Below are positions 25,274 to 33,953 of a stretch of DNA of 38,696 nt, piece by piece. How positions within the stretch are numbered: the stretch's first letter is position 1; every line of letters starts with the position of its first letter. The notes below the pieces were generated by a model. That model ran no database searches and had not been told where the DNA came from. It worked only from the letters and a program-made list of their open reading frames with translations. The position numbers were made by a program, and so were the translations under genes. Origin of the DNA: Flavobacteriales bacterium (GTDB lineage: Bacteria; Bacteroidota; Bacteroidia; UBA10329); NCBI GenBank assembly GCA_021739625.1, contig JAIPBJ010000019.1, positions 1 to 38,696 of the forward strand. Direction: 5' to 3'.

Positions 25274-26839
25274 ATGTCCAAGCCACCCACCGATAAGGTT
25301 TTTCAGCTCATCAAGTCTCTTACAAAGGCAGAGAAACGCTATTTCAGACTCCACGTGGGCAAGCATGGTGCTGAAAAGAACAATCACCATGAGCTCTTCG
25401 ATGTGTATGATGGTCTGGAGACCTTCACAGAGGAAGCGCTGCTCGGTGCATTGCACAACAAGGCCATCAAGAATTCGCTGCCCACTGCCAAGTCGCGGCT
25501 CTACGATGCGGTGCTGCGGTCATTGGATGACTTTCATGCCAAAAGTTCGATAGATGCTCAGCTGAAGCGCACCTTGCATTTTGTTGAGATACTCTATAAG
25601 AAGTCGCTCTATCATCAGTCGCACAAGCTGTTGGAAGGTGCCAAGAGACTGGCCTATCAATATGACAAGCACACCTCGCTGCTTGAGATTTTCATGTGGG
25701 AGAAGATGCTTATCGAGAAGGACAACTATGAGAATGTGGGAGAGGGGGAACTGGAGGCCATGATGGCCGAGAACACCCGCATCATCAGTCTAATTGAGGT
25801 GTTCAACGATTTCTGGGGAATCAAGAGCCGTCTGTTCCACATACTCAACCGCAAGGGAAAGGCGCGCACAGAGGAGGGGCTGCTCAAGCTGAAGAGCATC
25901 ATTGACGATACGTTGCTCAACCGCAATCCCGACCACATCTTCCACGAGTCCGAGTACCTCTACAATCATATATATAGCGCCTATTACTTCGGGGTGGGCG
26001 ACTACGCCAACTCCTATATCTATCTGGAGAACAACGTTCGCCACATTGAGGCCAACCTGCACAAGTTCAGTGAGGAGCCGAACGTCTATTTCTCCATCCT
26101 CACCAATATCGTGTACATAGCCAGCCAGTTGCACAAGTACGAGGAGGTGTTCTTCTATCTGAAGAAATTGCGCGAGCTGCCTGCGACAATGGACATCGAG
26201 AACAACGAGGATCTGGAGATAAAGCTCTTCTCATCGGCCAACAGCATCGAGTTGACCATCTACTTCCTCACAGGCGATTTCGAGAAAGGACTGGACCTCA
26301 TTCCGCAGATCGAGATGGGGCTTGTGCAGTATGACCACAAGCTGAACAGCGTGCGCAAGGCGTTCTTCTTCTTCAACATCGCCATTATCTATTTTGGGGC
26401 GGGCCGTTACAACGATGCGTTGAAATGGACCAACCGCCTGCTCAATGACATCGAAATCAGTAAGAGCCTCGACATCTATTGTTTCGGGCAGCTGCTCAAC
26501 CTGCTCATTCACATTGAGCTGAATTCGAAGAACCTGCTGCCCTACTCATTGCGTTCCACCCAGCGCTACATGAGTACGCGCAACCGATATTTCAAGTTCG
26601 AGGAATCATTTCTCGAGTTCATTGGAAAATTGTTGAGGTCTGAGGATGTAGAGGCCGAGATGGAGCACTACGAGGTTTTCCTCGAAAAGATGAAGGAGCT
26701 GAAGAATGATCCCTTGGAAAAGAACGCCTTCGAGTACTTCGACTTCGTATCGTGGGCCGAGGCCAAGGTCACCGGGCGGTCATTTGCGGAGGTGGTGCGG
26801 GAGAAATCGGGATTGGGAGCAAAGAAGGGCGGGTCATAG
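25274..26839 (+). CDS. TPR-like helical protein of a conserved Bacteroidota family, unknown function
   Basis: The 521-aa product lacks a signal peptide and is almost wholly alpha-helical. It starts with a motif I associate with a widespread uncharacterised Bacteroidota family (SLTKAEKRYFRLHVG, then HHELFDVYDGL). Degenerate tetratricopeptide-like helices follow, for example YNHIYSAYYFGVGDYANSYI and NIAIIYFGAGRYNDALKWTN. There is no catalytic motif. It is probably a cytosolic protein-protein interaction scaffold. The start is ATG 25274. Its 3' end overlaps the convergent MerR gene by 6 bp. The gene could be regulatory, but nothing in the sequence says what it binds. Confidence 0.85.
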   Translation: MSKPPTDKVFQLIKSLTKAEKRYFRLHVGKHGAEKNNHHELFDVYDGLETFTEEALLGALHNKAIKNSLPTAKSRLYDAVLRSLDDFHAKSSIDAQLKRTLHFVEILYKKSLYHQSHKLLEGAKRLAYQYDKHTSLLEIFMWEKMLIEKDNYENVGEGELEAMMAENTRIISLIEVFNDFWGIKSRLFHILNRKGKARTEEGLLKLKSIIDDTLLNRNPDHIFHESEYLYNHIYSAYYFGVGDYANSYIYLENNVRHIEANLHKFSEEPNVYFSILTNIVYIASQLHKYEEVFFYLKKLRELPATMDIENNEDLEIKLFSSANSIELTIYFLTGDFEKGLDLIPQIEMGLVQYDHKLNSVRKAFFFFNIAIIYFGAGRYNDALKWTNRLLNDIEISKSLDIYCFGQLLNLLIHIELNSKNLLPYSLRSTQRYMSTRNRYFKFEESFLEFIGKLLRSEDVEAEMEHYEVFLEKMKELKNDPLEKNAFEYFDFVSWAEAKVTGRSFAEVVREKSGLGAKKGGS

Positions 26840-27172
26840 ATTATCCCGCAACTCTACCAGAAACCCTCTTATCTCTTTGAGGCGTGCGACCACTTCGGTG
26901 GTGTTGACCGTCTCGGACCTGTTCTCGGTCATCTTCTTTTTGGCACCGGCCAGTGTGTAGCCACGCCCCTTCACCAGATGGTGAATGAGCTTGAGATTCT
27001 CCACGTCCTTCTCGGTGAAAAGACGGTTGCCCTTCTTGTTCTTCTTGGGTTGCAGGATATCGAATTCCTTCTCCCAGAAGCGGATGAGCGAGGTATTCAC
27101 GTCAAACATGGCGGCCACCTCTCCAATGGTCCAATACATCTTGGTGATGGGTCTTTCTTTGTACGGGGCCAT
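26834..27172 (-). CDS. MerR-family transcriptional regulator
   Basis: This 112-aa protein is a MerR-type winged helix-turn-helix (YWTIGEVAAMFDVNTSLIRF, then EKEFDILQPKKNKKGNRLFT and VKGRGYTLAGAKKKM). It has only a short C-terminal helix and no effector-binding domain or metal-binding cysteines, so the inducer is unknown. I recall the arrangement alaS - M23 peptidase - MerR as conserved in many Bacteroidota, where this regulator remains uncharacterised. The gene follows the M23 gene by 88 bp on the same strand and overlaps the end of the convergent 521-aa protein gene. Confidence 0.92.
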   Translation of the reverse strand: MAPYKERPITKMYWTIGEVAAMFDVNTSLIRFWEKEFDILQPKKNKKGNRLFTEKDVENLKLIHHLVKGRGYTLAGAKKKMTENRSETVNTTEVVARLKEIRGFLVELRDNL

Positions 27173-27260
27173 GATCAGCGAATTACGAATGGTACGAATC
27201 TACGGATGACAATCTCATTGTTGCAGGGAAACCGGCAACACGTTGAGATCCATTTCAACA

Positions 27261-28232
27261 TCAGTCAAAGGACTGGTTCGATCTTGAGCTCAACTCCACC
27301 ACCTTGTCATACTCCTCTGCCGTCAGGTCGTTGAAGAAGAAGTTGATAGGGTTGATCTTCTCTCCGTTCTTAATGACCTCATAGTGCAGGTGGGGTGCCG
27401 TGCTGGTACCTGTACTGCCGATGAATCCGATCACGTCACCGCGCCTCACTTTCTGCCCCGGCCGAACATTGAACCGGCTCATGTGTGCGTAGAGTGTCTC
27501 GTAGCCAAAGCCATGATCGATGATGATGTGATGGCCATAGCCCCTGTTCTCAATCTCCATTTTGGTGACGGTCCCATCGCCCGTGGCAACAATCTCTGTG
27601 CCCCGTGGGGCTGTGAAGTCGATGCCCGTATGGAAATGCTTGATCTTGTAGATGGGATGGATGCGGAAATTGAAACCGGATGCTATACGGGTCAGCTTCT
27701 CGTTGCTCACCGGCTGAATGGCCGGTATGCTGGCAAGCATGACCGTCTTGTTCTTGGCCATTTCTATCACTTCATCGAATGAGCGCGACTGCACCACGAG
27801 TTTCTTGGTCAGCTGGTCGAGGCGCATGGTGGTCTCTGTCACCAGATCTGCGTTGGCGAAGGCGTCCAGGTGGCTGTAGCGGTTCACACCACCGAAGCCT
27901 GCTTCGCGCACACTTCGAGGAATGGGTTCTGCCTCAAAGATCACACGATAGATGTTGTCGTCCTTCTCCTGCAGTTCGGCCAAAACCTGACCCACCTGCA
28001 ACATGCGGTCGTTGAGCACCTTGTACTGAAGCTCGAGCTGCGCAATGTCGCGCTTCAATTGCTTCTCTTTCGGACTATCGAAAAAGGTGGTGAACATCAC
28101 AAGCACTATGGCCGAGAATACCGTTGCGGTTGCCACATAGCCCATCACACGCAGCAGGACCTGTTTCACAGAAAGGGTCACCCTCCGATAGGTCAACGTG
28201 TGCTTGTCGAACTGGTACTTGGCCCTTGCCAT
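27261..28232 (-). CDS. M23-family peptidoglycan endopeptidase, membrane-anchored
   Basis: The 323-aa product has a cytoplasmic N-terminus, one membrane helix (about residues 31-50), a coiled coil (about 53-95) and a C-terminal LytM/M23 domain. The zinc ligands are H201 and D205 (HFHTGIDF) and H283 of HLHYE, with H250 (YAHMS) and H281 as further active-site histidines, so it looks catalytically active. It should cleave peptide crosslinks of peptidoglycan during growth or division. The ATG at 28232 is preferred because MARAKYQFDKHTLTYRR looks like the family's N-terminus; a reading to 28277 is possible. It is divergent from alaS. Confidence 0.94.
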   Translation of the reverse strand: MARAKYQFDKHTLTYRRVTLSVKQVLLRVMGYVATATVFSAIVLVMFTTFFDSPKEKQLKRDIAQLELQYKVLNDRMLQVGQVLAELQEKDDNIYRVIFEAEPIPRSVREAGFGGVNRYSHLDAFANADLVTETTMRLDQLTKKLVVQSRSFDEVIEMAKNKTVMLASIPAIQPVSNEKLTRIASGFNFRIHPIYKIKHFHTGIDFTAPRGTEIVATGDGTVTKMEIENRGYGHHIIIDHGFGYETLYAHMSRFNVRPGQKVRRGDVIGFIGSTGTSTAPHLHYEVIKNGEKINPINFFFNDLTAEEYDKVVELSSRSNQSFD

Positions 28233-28367
28233 GCCTTGTGATTCTATACTTTTGGCCTCCCTTTGACGGGAACTCATCGGGCGAAAGTAGCGAAATCAGA
28301 AAACCCGCACCCAATTCATCCCATCATTAGGATTCCTTAAGAAGTTATTCCCCTATCCGTACAATTG

Positions 28368-31007
28368 ATGACCTCCCAGAACATTCGCCAGACCTTCCTC
28401 GATTTCTTCAAAGAAAAAGGCCATGCCATTGTGCCCAGTGCGCCATTGGTAGTAAAGGACGACCCAACGCTCATGTTCACCAATGCGGGCATGAACCAGT
28501 TCAAGGACATCTTTCTCGGCAACCGTCCGGCAAAAGAAACGCGAATTGCCGATACGCAGAAGTGTCTCCGTGTGTCAGGCAAGCACAACGATCTGGAGGA
28601 AGTGGGCGTGGACACCTACCACCACACCATGTTCGAGATGCTCGGCAACTGGAGCTTTGGGGACTATTTTAAGAAAGAGGCTATCGATTGGGCGTGGGAG
28701 CTGTTGGTGGACGTCTATAAACTGAATCCGGAACTGCTCTACGCTACGGTCTTTGAAGGGGATGATGCTGACGGCCTTCCCGCTGACACCGAGGCTGAAG
28801 ACCTTTGGAAACAGTACCTCCCTACAGACCGCATCCTGCGTGCAAGCAAGAAGGACAACTTCTGGGAAATGGGCGATCAAGGGCCGTGCGGTCCCTGCAC
28901 TGAGATACACGTGGATCTGCGGTCTGATGCCGACCGTGCCAAAATTTCGGGGCGCGAATTGGTGAACAACGACCACCCGCAGGTGGTGGAGATATGGAAC
29001 CTCGTCTTCATCCAGTTCAACCGCAAGGCCGATGGTTCGCTTGAGCCCCTGCCTTCCAAGCACGTGGACACTGGCATGGGCTTCGAACGGCTTTGCATGG
29101 CCCTTCAGGGCAAGACATCGAACTATGACACGGATGTGTTCTCGCCACTCATCGCTGCGATCTCCGAAATGGCCAAAGTGCCCTACAAAGCGACTGACAG
29201 CAAGCAGGATATTGCCATCCGCGTGATCAGCGACCACATCCGCGCTGTGAGTTTCGCCATTGCCGATGGTCAGCTGCCGGCCAACAACGGTGCGGGTTAC
29301 GTCATCAGAAGGATCCTGCGCAGGGCCATCCGATATGGATACAGTTTCCTTAATGTGCATGAGCCGTTCATGTACCGTCTTGTGGAGGTGCTTGCCACCC
29401 AGATGGGGCCTTACTTCCCAGAGATGAAGGCGCAGCAGAAACTGGTCGAGAAGGTGATTCAGGAAGAGGAGCTGTCTTTCCTGCGAACACTCTCGAAAGG
29501 CATAGAGCGGTTCAACGCATATTTGGACGGTATGAGCGGCAAGGTGGTGGACGGGCAGTTCGCCTTCGAACTGTATGACACCTTCGGTTTCCCCATCGAC
29601 CTCACCGAGCTGATGGCCCGCGAGCGCGACCTGACCGTGGACAGTGAAGGTTTCCAGAAAGGACTGGCCGAGCAGAAGACCCGCTCGCGCGCTGTGGCCA
29701 CCACCGAGAACAGCGATTGGACAACCGTTCACGAAGGCAACAGTGAGTTCATCGGTTATGACCATGAGGAGTCGTTCACAAGAATTCTGCGCTACCGCAA
29801 GGTGAAGAGCAAGGGCAGGGAATTCTATCAGGTCGTTCTGGAGCAGAACCCGTTCTATGCCGAAGGTGGCGGTCAGGTGGGGGATGTCGGGTCCATCTAC
29901 AACACTTGGCATGACAACCCTGATATCGATCCCGTGACCACCGTGTTCGCTGAGGTGTTCAACACCACCAAGGAGAACAACCTGACAGTGCTGCACTGCG
30001 ACAAGCTTCCCAGCGACCTGAAGGCCACCATCCATGCAGATGTGGATTTTGTGAAGCGCGCTGAGGTGAAGCGCAACCATTCTGCCACGCACCTGCTCCA
30101 TGCTGCGCTGCGCGACCATCTGGGAGACCACGTGGAACAGAAGGGGTCGCTTGTCCATCCCGACCACCTGCGTTTCGACTTCTCGCATTTCGCGAAGCTG
30201 ACAGAAGAGGAACTCGCCCATATCGAATGGTTGGTGAACATGCGCATTCAATCGAACATCGAACTGGAGGAATTCCGTGCCATGCCTATCGAGGAGGCGA
30301 AGGCCATGGGCGCTATGGCACTGTTCGGTGAGAAGTATGGCGACCATGTGCGTGTTGTCGTTTTCGACCGCAGCACGTCTGTCGAACTTTGCGGGGGGAC
30401 GCACGTCTCGGCCACAGGCGAGATCGGCCTGTTCAAGATCGTGTCTGAGGCATCGGTGGCAGCTGGCATCCGCAGAATAGAGGCTGTGACAGGAATGAAG
30501 GCCCTTGTGCATCTGAACAATGCCGAGCGCAAGGTGACCGACCTCAAGAACCTCCTGAAATCTCCCGAGCCCATCAAAGCAGTTGAGCAGCTCATCGCCA
30601 AGAACAAGGAACTTCAGCAGCAATTGGAGAGCCTCAATTCCAAAGCTGCATCTGGTCTGAAGGACGAATTGCTCGGCAAGGCCGTTCAGAAGGACGGACA
30701 TCGCCTCATCGCCCAACGCGTTTCCCTCACCGATGCCAACGCATTGAAGAACCTCTGCTTCCAATTGAAGGAAACACCCGATCTCATCGCTGTGCTGGGC
30801 ACGGTGAGCAACGGGAAGCCCACCTTGCATGTGGCCATCGGTGAGCAATTGCTGAAAGAGAGAGGGCTTGATGCGGGGAAGATCGTCCGCGAGCTCGCCA
30901 AGCACATCAAGGGCGGAGGCGGAGGTCAGGCGTTCTATGCCACAGCAGGCGGCACCGAGGAAAGCGGTCTGGATGCAGCGATCTCGGCTGCTGCATCGCT
31001 TGTGTAG
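28368..31007 (+). CDS. alaS: Alanyl-tRNA synthetase
   Basis: AlaS charges tRNA-Ala and clears mischarged Ser/Gly. All parts are present in the 879-aa chain. The class II core has TRIADTQKCLRVSGKHNDLE and MFEMLGNWSFGDYFKKEA. The editing domain has zinc-binding H571, H575, C675 and H679 (HSATHLLH and CGGTH). The C-terminal DHHA1/C-Ala region has a GGGGGQAFYATAGG motif. The start is ATG 28368; the TTG just before it (28365) is in frame but less likely. The TAG stop lies inside a palindromic element at 31004-31031. Confidence 0.98.
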   Translation: MTSQNIRQTFLDFFKEKGHAIVPSAPLVVKDDPTLMFTNAGMNQFKDIFLGNRPAKETRIADTQKCLRVSGKHNDLEEVGVDTYHHTMFEMLGNWSFGDYFKKEAIDWAWELLVDVYKLNPELLYATVFEGDDADGLPADTEAEDLWKQYLPTDRILRASKKDNFWEMGDQGPCGPCTEIHVDLRSDADRAKISGRELVNNDHPQVVEIWNLVFIQFNRKADGSLEPLPSKHVDTGMGFERLCMALQGKTSNYDTDVFSPLIAAISEMAKVPYKATDSKQDIAIRVISDHIRAVSFAIADGQLPANNGAGYVIRRILRRAIRYGYSFLNVHEPFMYRLVEVLATQMGPYFPEMKAQQKLVEKVIQEEELSFLRTLSKGIERFNAYLDGMSGKVVDGQFAFELYDTFGFPIDLTELMARERDLTVDSEGFQKGLAEQKTRSRAVATTENSDWTTVHEGNSEFIGYDHEESFTRILRYRKVKSKGREFYQVVLEQNPFYAEGGGQVGDVGSIYNTWHDNPDIDPVTTVFAEVFNTTKENNLTVLHCDKLPSDLKATIHADVDFVKRAEVKRNHSATHLLHAALRDHLGDHVEQKGSLVHPDHLRFDFSHFAKLTEEELAHIEWLVNMRIQSNIELEEFRAMPIEEAKAMGAMALFGEKYGDHVRVVVFDRSTSVELCGGTHVSATGEIGLFKIVSEASVAAGIRRIEAVTGMKALVHLNNAERKVTDLKNLLKSPEPIKAVEQLIAKNKELQQQLESLNSKAASGLKDELLGKAVQKDGHRLIAQRVSLTDANALKNLCFQLKETPDLIAVLGTVSNGKPTLHVAIGEQLLKERGLDAGKIVRELAKHIKGGGGGQAFYATAGGTEESGLDAAISAAASLV

Positions 31008-31031
31008 GGGCGCGATGCATTGCGTCTCTGC
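31004..31031. repeat. Palindromic element spanning the alaS stop codon
   Basis: An imperfect 28-bp palindrome is centred on ATGCAT (31015-31020). With G-U pairs allowed, its RNA forms an unbroken 14-bp stem. It starts one base before the alaS TAG stop and includes it. I recall GAGACGCAATGCATTGCGTCTC-like palindromes being scattered in Bacteroidota intergenic DNA. It could act as a terminator or be a mobile REP-like element. Confidence 0.6.
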
Positions 31032-31202
31032 GAGATTTCCCATCTTGAACACGACTTCTGCCAAGTGGTGGAGATGTGCTTTCTGCAAAAGCACTTTCCG
31101 TTAAGAACTGCTTTTTGAAGAAAGCATTCAGGTGCAATCTATCTACTTCGGTCATCTCCCCGACCCGCCTCGGCTATCTTTGACATTTCCTTTGGAAAAT
31201 CT

Positions 31203-32459
31203 ATGGAAGTGAGAAGCATCGTCATCATAGGCAACGGCATCAGTGGCATAACGGCTGCGCGGCACATCCGCAAGCGGTGCGATGATGCCATCACCGTCAT
31301 CTCGGCCGAGAGCGAGCACTTCTTCTCACGCACTGCGCTCATGTACATCTACATGGGCCAGATGAAGTATGCGCACATCAAGCCCTACGAGGACCGTTTC
31401 TGGGAGAAGAATCGCATCTCGCTGAGAAATGCCCGCGTTGCTGAAGTGGATTTCGAAGAAAGGAATCTGTCTTTCAGCGATGGCAGTACGATGGAGTATG
31501 ATGTCCTGATACTCGCCACAGGTTCAAGCTCCAATAGGTTCGGCTGGCCGGGGCAGGACTTCAAAGGCGTGCAAGGGCTGTACAGTCTGCAGAATCTCGA
31601 AAGTATGGAGCGCGACACGCAAGGCATCGGCCGGGCCGTGATCGTTGGAGGTGGCCTTATCGGCATCGAAATGGCCGAAATGCTCGCAACCCGTAGGATC
31701 CCGGTCACATTCCTTGTTCGCGAGGAAGGTTTTTGGAACAACGTGCTGCCCAAGGAAGAGTCGGACATGGTGACCCGCCACATTCGCAGTCATCACATCG
31801 ACCTTCGACTTTCAACTGAATTGAAGGAGATAACTGCGGATGAAGGTGGTCGCGCAAGGGCCGTGGTCACCACTGCCGGAGAGGAGATTCCGTGCCAGTT
31901 TGTAGGGTTGACCGCAGGTGTGCATCCCAACATCGACCTTGTAAAGAACACCCCTTTGGAAACTGACCGGGGCATTCTCGTTGACAGCTTTCTGCGCACC
32001 AACATGCCGGATGTCTATGCCCTTGGCGATTGCGCCCAACACCGCGAGCCGCAGGCAGGACGCGCATCCATAGAGCAGGTGTGGTACACCGGCCGCATAA
32101 TGGGCGAGACCGTGGCGGCCACCGTCTGTGGCGAGCCGACAGCCTATCGGCCCGGCATCTGGTTCAATAGCGCCAAGTTCTTCGACATGGAATATCAGAC
32201 CTATGGAACTGTTCCGGCCCAACCCCGGCAGGGATCTGACAGTCTATGGTGGGAGCATCCCAATGGAAAGCAGGGCCTGCGAATCGTTTTCGATTCCCGA
32301 ACGAAGGCGGTCCTCGGCTTCAATGCCATGGGCATCCGTCTGCGCCACACCGTCTGCGACCAATGGATACGCGAAGGTGCGCATCTCGACCAGGTCATCA
32401 AAAATCTCAAACAGGCCGATTTCAACCCCGAGTTCACGCCATTCGCTGTTCGCTATTAG
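31203..32459 (+). CDS. FAD-dependent NAD(P)H oxidoreductase (pyridine nucleotide-disulphide reductase fold)
   Basis: The 418-aa flavoprotein has two Rossmann motifs: VIIGNGISGITAARHI for FAD at the N-terminus and VIVGGGLIGIEMAEML for NAD(P)H in the middle. The second FAD motif is VYALGDCAQ. No CxxxxC redox disulphide is present, so it is closer to ferredoxin/rubredoxin/nitrite-reductase-type reductases than to thiol reductases. The next gene, 56 bp downstream on the same strand, encodes a membrane polyferredoxin. I infer that electrons pass between NAD(P)H and that protein. The last codons (ending FAVRY) and the TAG stop are built from a 7-bp repeat tract. It is probably cytosolic and membrane-associated through its partner. 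Confidence 0.9.
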   Translation: MEVRSIVIIGNGISGITAARHIRKRCDDAITVISAESEHFFSRTALMYIYMGQMKYAHIKPYEDRFWEKNRISLRNARVAEVDFEERNLSFSDGSTMEYDVLILATGSSSNRFGWPGQDFKGVQGLYSLQNLESMERDTQGIGRAVIVGGGLIGIEMAEMLATRRIPVTFLVREEGFWNNVLPKEESDMVTRHIRSHHIDLRLSTELKEITADEGGRARAVVTTAGEEIPCQFVGLTAGVHPNIDLVKNTPLETDRGILVDSFLRTNMPDVYALGDCAQHREPQAGRASIEQVWYTGRIMGETVAATVCGEPTAYRPGIWFNSAKFFDMEYQTYGTVPAQPRQGSDSLWWEHPNGKQGLRIVFDSRTKAVLGFNAMGIRLRHTVCDQWIREGAHLDQVIKNLKQADFNPEFTPFAVRY

Positions 32460-32507
32460 CCATTCGCTTTTCAACTCCCAACTCCCAACTCCCAACTCCC
32501 AACTCCG
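32438..32507. repeat. Ten-unit heptanucleotide tract spanning a stop codon
   Basis: Ten 7-bp units run without a break. GCCATTC, GCTGTTC, GCTATTA, GCCATTC and GCTTTTC (32438-32472) are followed by AACTCCC four times and AACTCCG (32473-32507). The first units encode the C-terminal residues and the stop codon of the oxidoreductase. The last unit ends 8 bp before the polyferredoxin start codon. Confidence 0.88.
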
Positions 32508-32515
32508 AACTTCCA

Positions 32516-33880
32516 ATGACCCACTCCCTTGTCAATCCCTATCCCGCTGGGCAGGACGCAGTGCAGCGCATCGCGTTGGGCGCATTCGCCATCGGGCTGT
32601 TGGCATTGGTCATTGCCGCTTTCGGGCCGGGCGAGGAATTCCCACAGCTGTTCTTCTGGTTGGCGGTGGTGCTTGGCCCTACTGGCGGGGCGGTCTATGC
32701 GGTGCGCAACTTCCTCCACAGGCCGGCAGGTGTGAGGAATGAGCAGGTGTGGCATCGCTCGCTGTTCAATAGGGGCATGGTAGCATGGGTGTTCGGTATC
32801 GTGCTTACGGGGTTCTACATCGCGCTGTACTGGGGTCCGGACAGCTACTGGGGCAGTGCGGCACTCGTCCGCGTGTTCGACCCGCTGAGCAACCTCCTCA
32901 CCGGCAGTCCGGCCGATCGCTGGTTCCTCTATGGCGCGGTCTATACCATGGCGGTGCTGGTGATGGGTCTCCGTGCCATCGCCAAGTATCGCCACTCCAA
33001 CTATCAGGTGGTGCGCACGGGCAGCATCATGTTCTTCCAGCTCGGATTCGCGTTCCTCATCCCACAGTTTCTGAAAGCGATGGACAGGCCGGAGTTCTAC
33101 TTCAGCTATTTCTGGCCGCTGAAGCCCGATTATCTCTGGCCCGAGGGAGGTTATTACAGTTTTCAGTGGATACTTGACAAGGGGGGGCTGGGCCTGTGGA
33201 TGCTGCTGTTCGCGGGTGTGATGACTTTCATCGCCACACCTGTGCTCACCTATTTCTTTGGAAAGCGCTGGTATTGCAGTTGGGTATGCGGCTGTGGGGG
33301 TCTGGCCAACACGGCAGGCGACCCGTTCCGCCAGCTGTCCGACAAATCGTTGAAAGCATGGAAGGTGGAACGGTGGATGATTCACAGTGTGCTGCTCATT
33401 ATCATCGCCATCACACTGCTGCTGTGGGTCAATTCATTCTTGGGCGGCAGCATCTTGGGCAACCTCTCGCACACCCTGTCGAAGCTCTATGCATTCATTA
33501 TCATTCAGGCATTTTCGGGGGTGATAGGTGTAGGATTCTACCCGTTGCTCGGAACCCGCGTGTGGTGCCGGTTCGGGTGTCCTATGGCGGCCTATCTGGG
33601 CATATTGCAGAAATACTTCTCACGCTTCCGCATCACCACCAATGGCGGGCAGTGCATCAGTTGCGGCAATTGCAGCACCTATTGCGAGATGGGCATCGAT
33701 GTGAAGGCATACGCGCAGCGGGGCGAGAACATTGTAAGGGCCTCGTGCGTGGGCTGCGGCATCTGCGCCACGGTGTGCCCGCGCGGGGTGCTGAAACTTG
33801 AGAACGGCCCAACACACCGCGACCGCGAAGTAGGGAATCCGATCGTTTTCGGCAATGATGGGTTCAGACTCCGGCCTTGA
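32516..33880 (+). CDS. Membrane polyferredoxin (NapH/NosR/CcoG-like) with two [4Fe-4S] sites
   Basis: The 454-aa protein has about six hydrophobic helices. Cysteine motifs lie at helix edges (C254, C258 and C260 in CSWVCGCGG; C351 and C355 in CRFGCPMAAY). The C-terminal ferredoxin domain carries two complete CxxCxxCxxxC sets (C380/383/386/390 and C411/414/417/421). This is the architecture of membrane electron-transfer proteins that pass electrons between the quinone pool, soluble reductants and periplasmic or accessory enzymes. The start is ATG 32516; the frame is open further upstream but overlaps the previous gene. It forms a probable two-gene unit with the FAD oxidoreductase. The physiological acceptor is unknown, and no nitrate, N2O or cytochrome oxidase genes are near. 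Confidence 0.88.
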   Translation: MTHSLVNPYPAGQDAVQRIALGAFAIGLLALVIAAFGPGEEFPQLFFWLAVVLGPTGGAVYAVRNFLHRPAGVRNEQVWHRSLFNRGMVAWVFGIVLTGFYIALYWGPDSYWGSAALVRVFDPLSNLLTGSPADRWFLYGAVYTMAVLVMGLRAIAKYRHSNYQVVRTGSIMFFQLGFAFLIPQFLKAMDRPEFYFSYFWPLKPDYLWPEGGYYSFQWILDKGGLGLWMLLFAGVMTFIATPVLTYFFGKRWYCSWVCGCGGLANTAGDPFRQLSDKSLKAWKVERWMIHSVLLIIIAITLLLWVNSFLGGSILGNLSHTLSKLYAFIIIQAFSGVIGVGFYPLLGTRVWCRFGCPMAAYLGILQKYFSRFRITTNGGQCISCGNCSTYCEMGIDVKAYAQRGENIVRASCVGCGICATVCPRGVLKLENGPTHRDREVGNPIVFGNDGFRLRP

Positions 33881-33883
33881 AGT

Positions 33884-33908
33884 AAATGTTGCAACTATTG
33901 TAACATTT
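33884..33908. promoter_or_regulatory. 11-bp inverted repeat between polyferredoxin and TPR genes
   Basis: AAATGTTGCAA (33884-33894) and TTGTAACATTT (33898-33908) are inverted repeats around CTA. There is one mismatch in DNA, which becomes a G-U pair in RNA. It begins 4 bp after the polyferredoxin stop and ends 45 bp before the first TPR gene. It could be a dimeric repressor or activator site, or a weak terminator; its low GC content and lack of a clean T-run favour an operator. Confidence 0.5.
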
Positions 33909-33953
33909 CTGGCCATTCACGTTTAATGCGGGGTTTTATCCTTAGCATCCGAA

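Noticed and set aside
25089-25286. 65-aa minus-strand frame in the divergent spacer
   Set aside because: It overlaps the start of the 521-aa protein gene and shows no signal, domain or coding-like composition.
28575-31094. 839-aa open frame on the minus strand antisense to alaS
   Set aside because: It is a shadow of the biased codon usage of alaS, has no recognisable domain, and alaS is unmistakable on the plus strand.
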